Below, piece by piece: positions 55,416 to 64,000 of a stretch of 64,000 nucleotides of DNA. The DNA is from Branchiostoma floridae. Its lineage: Eukaryota > Chordata > Leptocardii > Amphioxiformes > Branchiostomatidae. The position numbers and the translations under genes are program-made. Below the pieces are notes generated by a model. The model had not been told where the DNA came from, did not search any database, and saw only the letters and a program-made list of their open reading frames with translations. The DNA lies in NCBI RefSeq assembly GCF_000003815.2, contig NC_049992.1:18584396-18648395 (forward strand). Reading direction: 5' to 3'. Every line of letters starts with the position of its first letter. Within the stretch, counting starts at the first letter, position 1.

Positions 55416-58400
55416 CTACTTGTCATGATACTCAACAAGCAGCACGACCTTCTTGCCCTCGTCCAGCACCACGACTCTGCCGTCCCGCGCGCACGCCACG
55501 CAGCTGGGCGCCTGCAGCCCGTGGAGCAGCACCTCCCCGCGCCCTCCCGCGGGGTCGAACCGCTGGACCCGCCCGTTCTTGCCGTCCGCCACCACGACGT
55601 TTCCCGACGGCTCCACGCAGACCCCTGCCGGCCGGTTCAGCTGTCCCTCCTCCCAGCCGGGGGTGCCGAACGTCAGCTGCACTTCTCCCGATGGCTTCAA
55701 GATCTACACGTACAAAGGTAGCACATGGGAAATATCCTAACGTTATCAGAATATCAATTGTCAGAATATTCTGATCAGCCAATCAGAGAATCAACTGTAA
55801 CCAAAGAAAATATTTAGGAAATTCTCTGATTGGCTAATATCTGGAAAGAAGTGGAAACCTCAGCCCAGTTTAGCAGAACATATCCAGCAAGGTATAATAC
55901 ATAGGCCACGGGTGATGCGCAGCTGTGTAGGATATCTAGAATTCAATCTCCAAGCAGATCATACGGTAGCGTAAGATAGTATCAAAAGCTGCCACTAGGC
56001 TAGGCCGGCTTCAATCCCCTGGCAGCTTTTGATACGATCTTAGGATCTGCTTGGATATTTTCAGAATTTAGTTGTCTTAATGATGTTTGATACCAGTAAC
56101 GAAGGCCCAGGAAAAGTGTTGCATTTTCGATAACGATCCAGAAACAAAATAGCGTCTGTAGGTTCTGATTCTCTTGGGAGAAGATGTTGGAAAACTATTC
56201 TATGACGTTTTCATCACACGGATGTTTAATTGAAATGATCAATGTCAGCGGTCGACCTAAAAAAGACTAGGATAGGTTTTTGATAGGGTTAGTCGAGTAA
56301 CCGAAAATGCAACATTTCCCCTAGTCCTACGTCTTTTTATAATGATATGCAAATCTATACCTTGACGTTGTTGTACCACCAATCAGCGAGGACAATGTCA
56401 CCGTTCCCGTCAACGGCGACGGAGTTCATGCACACCGGGGGCGGGGCGGTGACGTCACGGTAACAGCTGAAGGACCGGACACGCCTGCCCGAGGAGCTGA
56501 CGGTCAGCAGGATCCGCAGCTCGGTGTCCAGGATGACCACTCGTCCTGTCTTCGGACACACGGCCAGGTCGTGCGGACAGTGCAGGCCCGAGCTGATGTC
56601 GAACAGGTGGTTGCCGTTCTCCATGAAGGCCTGGGGGAGGTTTTGATAGATACATGTACATGTACTAGAGAAGGCCCAACTCTCTACCATATCAAAGATA
56701 CCTCCGTGATATAACTACCCCCCTCGTAATGTAGAGGCCAAGGGTTACTATAGACCCTAGACCCCTATTATGACATATTGGTCCCCCCAAAGGGCAAAGA
56801 TTTTATTCATCATCAAGAGAGCATCCCAACAAAACTTATGCACAACGACGCCTTTTTCCGAGAATTTCGAAAGAAACTAAACAATGGATTCGGATCATCA
56901 TCATCATATCGTTCCGTGCCAGTACTGCAGCCAGGCCACGGCCTTCTCATTAGCTTCAAGCAGGTCCTGGTCGGAGGTGTTGGAATGACGGATGATTTGT
57001 CTTTAAATCTGTAAAACGTTCATTAGTGACCATCTATATTCTTACAGAAAAAGCAAAGCGTTGTGGTAAAAGTAAGCGTAGTGTTAATGAGAATATTTAT
57101 CCTTACTCCTCACCTTAACTGTTTTCTTGGCGCCAACTGCCGCTGAAGAACTGGTACACTGGACGTAGAGTTGTCTTTTGGAAGAGTCGAAAGCCATTCT
57201 ACCCGGCCTGACTATGCTACTCTTCTCCTCAACAAGGATGTTTCTCTGGAACCTGCCTTCTTCGTCATAGACACGCACTCTCTGTTTGGACCAATCAGAG
57301 ACGAAGATGAAGCCGTCGTCGGAAACTGCCACGCCGGTTGGTTCGTCGATACGGCCTCCTGAAGACTCGCTTCCGCCAATCGTTGTGACTTTTGCGCGAA
57401 CGAGGAGTTTTTCTTCCAAGTCAGATTCTTCTAGCGGGAGGGTCGGTGACGGCACGGTCTTAGGTGATGTTGCTAGTAGCTCTTGTTCGATTCTTGGACC
57501 AGACGCGTCTCTCTTTCCTGATTTGGTCACCTTCTTATCTGCCTTATCGTCGGAAACGTCTTTGCTTTCTACCACGATCTGTCCAAGACCTCCTGGAATG
57601 ATACTCGGGGAAAATTTGATACGTTGTGCTGCAAAATTTTTCGTTTCATTTACCACGTCTAGTACTTTGTCATGAGCTTCACCAAGCTTGCGCACGGTCG
57701 TCAGCTTTTCTATGACTCCGGCTCTGTTCAATTTACCTCTTGACTGACCAAGGATTGCAGCAATCTCCATAGAGACTCCCTCTGCTCTTTCCTGTTGGTC
57801 CGCTATGGGTCCTCGTAACCTCTCGTACGCCCTCTCCAGCTCTTTTAACAGCTCTTCCTCGCATAGCTTCACCGCGTCCCACCACTGCCCAGCGGTACGC
57901 CTGATCTGACTCTCCACCCGTCCCCTCTCCTGCTGAAGCTGTTTCTGGTGGTCCCGAAGCTTCTTGGTTCCCACGTTCAGGTCATTGACCTGTGACGTCA
58001 GCATCCCGAGGAGAGACTGCATCTCGCAAGTCCTCATCTCTTCCGCCTCCTCCATGTTACAGACGGAGTGACCAGCGTGCTTCTTCAAGCATCCTTCGCA
58101 AACAGTTTCCTCGCATTGCTCGCAGAAGAACCGAACGTCCTCGTCACTGTGAACGTTCTTCCCGCAGATTGGTGGGAGCTTCGTTTTTGTCTTTGTCTTT
58201 GACCTTGTCCCTACTGGTTGAAGGTCATTCTCCATCAATGCTCCAGTAGGACTAGTACTGTCAGTCTCCGAAATGCCCGAGTCCCTCTCTGCACCATTAG
58301 CACCCTTTGATGATCCTTTATTCAGGTGTTCCCAGTACAGCGTACTGGACCGTCTAGTGGGAGACGTGGACAACTCCGATAACCAGAAGTTATCGGGAAG

Positions 58401-58610
58401 ACCTTGGACTCCCTTCGGTGGCAGGCTGACCGAAGTCCGACAAGTGGGGCAGGTAAGAAACGACCTCTTGCCGACCAGGTTCACCAGGCATTCCTGACAA
58501 AATGTGTGGAGGCAGGCTAGTGCCTTTGGGTTGTTGAAGGGCTCCAAGCATATTCCGCAGTGTAAGATGGGCCGCGGTTTCTCACCTTTATCACTGCCAC
58601 CGTCTGCCAT
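55416..58610 (-). CDS. TRIM-NHL RING E3 ubiquitin ligase (3 coding exons, 684 aa)
   Basis: The coding exons are 58610-57114, 56630-56361 and 55703-55416, all in phase 0. A C3HC4 RING is at about 18-57 (C18-x2-C21, C33-x-H35-x2-C38-x2-C41, C54-x2-C57). A B-box 2 follows at about 149-184 (CGKNVHSDEDVRFFCEQC...CLKKHAGH), then a coiled coil at about 190-300 and a basic linker. NHL repeats start at about 425 (GGRIDEPTGVAVSDDGFIFVSD, PHDLAVCPKTGRVVILD, VCMNSVAVDGNGDIVLAD, NRPAGVCVEPSGNVVVAD). No filamin domain is evident. TRIM-NHL proteins are RING-type E3 ligases whose NHL propeller binds RNA or protein. The family is strongly expanded in lancelets, so no one-to-one vertebrate name is given. A pyrimidine-rich tract ending CATACAG directly before the ATG looks like a splice acceptor, so a 5' untranslated exon probably lies upstream. 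Confidence 0.88.
55947..56055. mobile_element. Palindromic MITE, copy 2, in the last intron of the TRIM gene
   Basis: 'tctccaagcagatcatacggtagcgtaagatagtatcaaa' on the left (two 20-base parts) is inverted as 'tttgatacgatcttaggatctgcttgga' on the right. It is the same family as 55241-55402. Confidence 0.7.
56108..56325. repeat. Inverted-repeat element in the TRIM intron
   Basis: 'aggaaaagtgttgcattttcg' on the left corresponds inverted to 'cgaaaatgcaacatttcccct' on the right, about 200 bp apart. A shorter hairpin with 'cagccaatcagagaat'/'attctctgattggct' is at about 55773-55842. Confidence 0.5.
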
Positions 58611-58612
58611 CT

Positions 58613-59831
58613 GTATGCGTTGAATAGAAAAAAAAAACATAACAAAAGGATAACATTTGCAGGCAAATACAAGACATTTGCTTTACATATGGTCTAGCCT
58701 AACTAGCTACTGCTCTTAGAGTTTATCTTTAATCAAACACTTCCATATTTGTATATCATGGTGACCAACCCCTCAATCTCTGTCCTGCCGCTTGCTACCT
58801 AATGTAATCGAACACCACAGAGTGTCTGCTGCCAGTGACGAGGATAACACAACCTTTCGGACTAGTAAACAATTGAAAACACAACATCTCATGATATTAC
58901 TTTCGCTAAGGTGAATGTTTTGACCCGCACATCGCCTGAATGCTCTGATCGTAACTTGCCCTGAGGCGTCTCTACGGTTGACGTTACTCAACCAGGTCAA
59001 CAGTACACGAATTCTTCCCTCCCACCCTACATATGTATCCCCTGTACGTCACATAGATAGTAGTTGTAGTTCTTAAACGTAGACTTGATATCATTAGTAA
59101 GTACGTATACGTCGTACGTACACGTAAATTATTCTATTTTTGTTAAGAGTGGGTTAACTTCAACGATTCTTTCCCTCTCCAAACACTACAGCAAACTATC
59201 ATACAATTTTTGCAGTCTGCACTTTGCATTAGAATGTTCTTCCGTTCGCACTCAAAGAATCAAACTGTCGACGACCCTATGCTGCATTTCTTGATCGGTA
59301 AACAAAATCGCCAAATCTCAAAATTTACCAGACAGGCGAACGTACTTCCGCCTGAAAGGCTACCCTGTCCGGGCTCAGTGAGTTTCGAACATCGACCTAT
59401 TTCTAGATCTAAAACTCATGCAGAACATCTGCCACATTGCATTGCTGCCGTGTGTGTAGAGCTCGTCGACCGAGCTACGTTTCCTACTGCTATTAGAAAA
59501 ACAACATACGGAAGCCTTACCTTAAGTGTAGCTTGATCCCTGATCATGGGAACATTTCCCCCTCCCTCAACGTGGACGGATCTCTTTAGCTTCCCGCCCC
59601 TTTGCAAGTTCGGTAACTTCTGACCCGCGAATTAGCTCGATTTGTAGTTGGAGCACGTTTGACCCACATCATAACTTGATAGGTTTACAAGGTCAGCGAA
59701 TCTGTACGTCGTCTGCGGTTCAACGTGTAGATTTTCCGCGTGACACAACAAGAACTCTGGGGAGGGGGTTTGGTAAGGTCTGGTTTGTCATGTCTTTCAC
59801 GGTATACCATGTTGATTTGATCATATGGATT
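58613..59831. other. Upstream region of the TRIM-NHL gene
   Basis: No coding exon is seen. If the intron ending at 58611 is real, a 5' UTR exon and promoter should lie here, but I cannot place them. Confidence 0.35.
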
Positions 59832-59924
59832 ACTAGCCTGGTATCCAACGGTATTATAGCTCCCGAGTCTCTTCTGTCCTCTCAAAGACTCCTGAGCTAT
59901 AATACGGCTAGATACCAGCCTAAT
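59832..59924. repeat. About 93-bp hairpin (MITE-like)
   Basis: 'tagcctggtatccaacggta' / 'ttatagctcccgagtctc' pairs with 'gactcctgagctataata' / 'cggctagataccagccta' around a 17-base loop. Confidence 0.65.
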
Positions 59925-60079
59925 TGATTACATCTTCTGTATGTGAAGCCAAAGAAATGTGTGAGCGTGCGAATTAGAAAGTTGTATTCATTATCAAATA
60001 TAGATGGTCGGGAGGGTTTATAGCACACACCGTTTGGTATACCGAACATAAGATTGCATTAAGTTAAGCTCTGGATCAT

Positions 60080-60250
60080 TCATGGAGGTATGAGGCCTCC
60101 GAACTCTTTCCGTCGTAACTCAAGAACGTACGGCCAAATTGTGGTAATATTTGGTATATACGTAGGTCTCTGGAAGATATAAAATGTAGGACACATATAT
60201 ATTCACTTTGCCATCCAGTAACTTAGTGACCCAGCAAATCCAACCTGCCT
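60080..60250. mobile_element. Fragment of the CCTCCATGAAAT repeat
   Basis: 'cattcatggaggtatgaggcctccgaactc' (two parts) matches, inverted, the left end of the repeat at 14171-14200. It is followed by 'gtaactcaagaacgtacggcc', similar to the 'gttcttgagttatcttgtacgc' tail at about 17990. Confidence 0.5.
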
Positions 60251-60439
60251 GCGGGCACGAACGCTGAATTGAGGTGAAATGCGGTCACTCGGAGTTGTCT
60301 GCAAGTGAATCACAGCATTGCTGACATCGAACTAATGCTACCGTATTGAAAAGCTACACATTGAGGACATAAGAGGCGTCTTTTTAAGAAAACACCAAAA
60401 TAAACATGTTCTTTATGTACAAGAAAAAATAGAGATTGT

Positions 60440-60510
60440 TTTGGCGTGTGTGTGCGTGTGTGTGTGTGTGTGGGGGGGCAGTATGTTGGTGTGTGTGTGT
60501 CTGCGTGCTA
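60440..60510. repeat. (TG)n microsatellite
   Basis: Alternating TG runs at 60445-60472 and 60488-60502 are separated by a G7 tract. Confidence 0.8.
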
Positions 60511-60814
60511 TGTGTGAGCTTCTTGATTTTTGTAGTCAGCATTACTCAATGACCCGGGAATCTGAAGGTCAAGGTTGATTTTGGGACCCTAGTATGTGAC
60601 CTTGGTACTGCAGCAGAACTACCATTTTCTGTATCTTTTGACCTGGACAGTATTTGTGGTGGCAGAAGACGTGGTGTGTGTTTGCCCCTCCTAGTAGTTT
60701 GCTCTAGCTAGTACTGCAGGGAACAGCTATGTTTAAAGATAGCAGAACATTTGATAGTGGCGCAATTGGCTTCACAAACTGACAATAAACGCGTACGTCA
60801 ATTTGTCTTCATCT

Positions 60815-60820
60815 TTTATT
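60815..60820 (-). promoter_or_regulatory. Candidate poly(A) signal of the dipeptidase gene
   Basis: TTTATT on plus is AATAAA on minus, 650 bp beyond the dipeptidase stop codon. Confidence 0.35.
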
Positions 60821-61395
60821 AGCATTAAAACACGTGGTATAACGTTACACACGCACATCTAAAGGGAATTGCATGCATCCTATGTTGACCCAGTCTTAAA
60901 AATATAGACCTCGTCACGTATCTGTCTTTAAACTGCACTATATTCTCTATAATCTATCGAGCACAAACGTCACTTCTTTAAATAGCATATGTCTAAGGCC
61001 AAAGGAAGTAGTACACCAAGTTTTCAACACAGCCTTTCGCATATTTGCTCTAGTCATGTATTAGATATGCCTACGTAGATCACTCTTAACACTGTATTTC
61101 TGCATAAGTGCACTAAATACACCAGATGTGTCTAGGTCTGAATTAAGGCTTTATGGTTACATTTGCGTAAACCTGTTGGTGTCTTTTGTAATATTTGCAA
61201 TTCCAGACATCCTTGCCAAGGAAAAAATAAACTGTTCTATTATACTAAAATGACTAAAAGTTCTACAATATTACTACAATGCTAGTACTAACGTTTCATG
61301 AAACGTTATGTTTGCTAATGTCATACTTTGAATTCGAACTTGTCATGTTTTGACCTCAAAATTCAAAATGGTGGACGGTTCGCATTGGTCTATGG

Positions 61396-61443
61396 CGTGA
61401 TCACGTGAACACCACGTGAAAAATCACGTGAACACCACGTGAC
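61396..61443. promoter_or_regulatory. Four CACGTG E-boxes in 48 bp
   Basis: CACGTG occurs four times with alternating 5-6 base spacers (gaacac, aaaaat), arranged as two direct copies of a 'cacgtgaacaccacgtgaa' unit. It lies just downstream of the dipeptidase stop codon, in the likely 3' UTR. Confidence 0.6.
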
Positions 61444-61469
61444 AATATATGCTTCAAAATGCACTTTGA

Positions 61470-63570
61470 CTACAGGAAGGTTCTGCAGGTCTCGTTTTGG
61501 ATGGCAGTAGTCGGGATGAGGTTATCGAGCGGGTCCATCGTCATACTGGCACTCACCTGCGTGGGGGAGGGGGCAAAACTTTTATTTTAAACATTTTCAT
61601 CATCATCATCAATTCATCATGCATCCGGTAACACCAGTGAGGCATTTTAAACCTCTTAACAAAGCGTTAATAAACAAGAATCCGGTTTTGGCTTTTATAG
61701 TGAAATTTAACCGTCTTTATCCCACTGAACAAAAAGTAACCAAGGCTTAACTTTTAAAGACTCTGGCTAATATCTATGCAAGTGTCTTCTCAAAAGCATT
61801 CCATTTGTAAATAGAATAAAGAAACTTTATCAAGTAATAAAAAAAGATTCTGCAATTACTGAAAGAAATTTCCTGGTACGTGCGAAAGGATTCTTGCAAC
61901 ACAACAAAGAGGTCTCTCTGGAGTTCCGTGTGTCCCTACTTTGTCCTTTATCGGGACCAAATGACCGTTTACTCCCTGACCACATGACCTTTCGGGCAAG
62001 CTACGTCGCCAATCTTTTCAAAGTATTGTCCCTATCGAATGTAAACTTCTTCATGTCTATTTTTGCTTACCTCCTCGGCCCTCTTAAAGACTTCGATGAG
62101 GTTGAGACCGAGGAATTTCTTGATCTGGTCGTCCGTCCACCCCCTGTTCAACAGCTCCTCAATCAGAGCAGGATACGTGGACACGTCCTCCAACCCTTGC
62201 GGCACCCTGTTAGTAAATAAAGTTGTAATTACATAATTACATATCTTTGGATGATTTTGGCTATACTTAGTTTCAATCAATAGGTACGTAGGTTCAATCA
62301 TAGTGAAGGTAAATTGGCTCTTATTGTCGTTACCAAGCTTAAGCCTGAAAAATTCATTTAAATCTCCTGTAGCCTGGTACCATACCATGCTCCACATGTC
62401 TCTGATAAATAGTAGAAATTGGCCAGATACTGATAGATAACATACCAGAGTAGTTAGCTCGCCAAGAATACAGTTTGCGACATATACAGGGACTATAGGA
62501 CATTATTCTAAATATTATTGTGCCATTCGTTTCTCTGAGCCTCAGACACTTAGTATACGTTATTTCGAGGTGACAGGAGATATCAAAATTGTGCAAAATA
62601 ATTCTATAATTCACTAAAAGCTAAATAGGGACACTACAATGGCGGCGGATGCACCAATGAGGTCACGTGGTGCATTTGGAGCTATAAACTTGGACGATAC
62701 AAACACTACAAAATTTTTATAGTAGCTACATTTGTCCAAATATTTTTTTTGGAGAAAATACTCGTCTTTCTCGCAATTGAGCCTTTGTTTGATGATTTGT
62801 AAGCAATTATATCAAGTTTACAAATGGATTTTATTTCATTTTTGTACTTTAAGTAAGTCAAATTACGTGCAAAGCATGTGCACAAACCTCGTGACCCCGT
62901 CATAGTCTGCTCCCAGACCCACGTGATCTTCTCCCGCAACGTCCCGGATGTAGTCACAATGGTCTGCATGGAGAAGTAAAACGATAATGCAATATTTGAT
63001 AAACTGAAAGTCTGCGTAGCATAAAATCGCACTTTCTGTGGTTATATGGAGACCCCCTTTGTGACCGTTAACCTCTAAGCAAGGAGCCTGATTTAAAAAT
63101 AAAGGACCAATAGGAGCTCGGGATTCTGTCAGTATGAAATGCAGTCCAATAGGAGCTCAGGTTTTTTGTCTCTATGGAAACCAGTCACCACATCCTTCAA
63201 CACCATGGTAATAGACAGTTATAAACCTGACAATTAGGTCCAATTCAGCACATATCCATTTATAAATAGAATTGGATCTCCGTACTTTGCTGTTGGGTAA
63301 CAAGCTATTGAAAGGTTATTTTGTAAAAGCAAAGTTTTGTGTGCTGAATTCTGCCTGCTGATTTCTGATCATTTCCCCCAATATTTAAGTGTAAGTGACT
63401 TTACACATGATTTCTAGATTAGATGTTTCACGATTTGTTTTTAGAAAGAAAATAAGTGTTAGGACAAACGAACCTGCAACTTGTGCGATTGTTGTGTTCT
63501 CAGTCTTGTTGGGTCCACAGTTGATGTAGTCGTTATAGAAGTTCACCATCACAACGCCCCCTGTGTCTTT
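61470..63570 (-). CDS. Membrane-dipeptidase-family protein, 3' exons only (partial)
   Basis: Four exons are seen in reading order: 63570-63474, 62963-62888, 62206-62071 and 61556-61470 (stop). All phases agree. The protein reads DTGGVVMVNFYNDYINC, then AQVADHCDYIRDVAGEDHVGLGADYDG (shown in two parts: AQVADHCDYIRDVAG / EDHVGLGADYDG), then VPQGLEDVSTYPALIEELLN and GLNLIEVFKRAEE. It matches the C-terminal half of renal dipeptidase (DPEP), a zinc hydrolase of dipeptides and leukotriene D4. The Asp in GADYDG corresponds to the active-site Asp, and the His before CDYIRDVAG corresponds to a conserved loop position. The chain ends NETCRTFL with no hydrophobic tail, so no GPI-anchor signal is visible, unlike DPEP1. 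The zinc-binding N-terminal half lies beyond the window's right edge. Confidence 0.85.
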
Positions 63571-64000
63571 CTGTAAGTATAGCAACGGAAGCGTCAGCCT
63601 ACAATATCGTAAATAATCCAATCACTGATCATTGCTTTACATTGCATTGGAAGCAGTGATGGGCGGGCACGTTATGACTTGTAAGTTAAAGAGAAATTTA
63701 AGTGGAATTGTGACACATCTATTTTCAGTATATGTATGCCATACTCTGTGTGCTTTCAGACATTTGTTCAACCTTCCTGACCACTTAGATTCCACAGTAA
63801 ATGTATTTTACTTGGGGCAAATTTAAAAAAATCACTGTTAGGTTTCTCAGATGATGTCATCTATACCTTCAGAGACTTTTGAAGAAATGACCAAAACTAA
63901 CGAAAACGCACTATATATTCCCACTGAGCTTTCGCTCTACTATATCTTTTGTGCTATGTATGTATAATGATACATGATAGATTTATCAGGACTCTCTGTA
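63571..64000. other. Intron of the dipeptidase gene up to the window edge
   Basis: I find no further exon of the dipeptidase here. Two near-identical segments ('aaaggaccaataggagctcgg' and 'cagtccaataggagctcagg') lie in the preceding intron at about 63100-63165. Confidence 0.4.

Noticed and set aside
57286..57675. 129-aa plus-strand ORF
   Set aside because: It is the antisense shadow of the TRIM-NHL coding exon.

Overview
The window is animal genomic DNA, most likely from a lancelet (Branchiostoma). The evidence is compact introns with GT..AG borders, dense tRNA-derived SINEs, MITEs and LTR elements, a 100-base assembly gap, and genes typical of invertebrate deuterostomes: TRIM-NHL, LRR immune-type receptors and ROCO proteins. 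The species call is inference. I joined the exons by hand from splice signals, reading phase and family similarity.

Layout: (1) 3.1-10.9 kb holds a convergent pair of paralogous, apparently intronless LRR transmembrane receptors. Their cytoplasmic tails carry two ITAM-like tyrosine modules each. (2) 10.9-20.9 kb is repeat-rich: a retrotransposon remnant, a 2.7 kb TIR element holding a 500-bp 11-mer satellite and nested in an older repeat, hAT-like MITEs and SINEs. (3) 20998-29509 is a seven-exon plus-strand gene of 1609 predicted residues. Exon 1 encodes a hydrophobic N-terminus ending in a 2A ribosome-skipping motif (DVEENPGP). Exon 2 encodes about 28 LRRs and a Roc-COR GTPase. Exons 3-7 encode a complete caspase domain with its catalytic His and Cys. 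All six junctions keep frame. (4) 33800-42873 (minus) is a six-exon CPLANE2/RSG1 small-GTPase gene. Its introns hold an assembly gap, a herpes-tegument-type cysteine-protease-like ORF, tandem arrays and duplicated splice acceptors. (5) 43429-54011 (plus) is an eight-exon FBXO42 gene (F-box plus Kelch), divergent from CPLANE2. A 3.4 kb LTR element that has captured an SR-protein RRM sits 41 bp upstream of exon 3. (6) 55416-58610 (minus) is a TRIM-NHL gene. (7) 61470-63570 (minus) is the 3' end of a membrane-dipeptidase-family gene that continues past the right edge.

The most notable object is the 2A/LRR-Roc-COR-caspase gene. It couples an LRR sensor and a GTPase switch directly to a protease effector in one chain, with a 2A-type N-terminus that could give two protein forms. 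With the nearby ITAM-like LRR receptors it suggests innate immune or cell-death functions, but that role is inferred. CPLANE2 and FBXO42 are also neighbours in the human genome, so this pair looks like conserved microsynteny.
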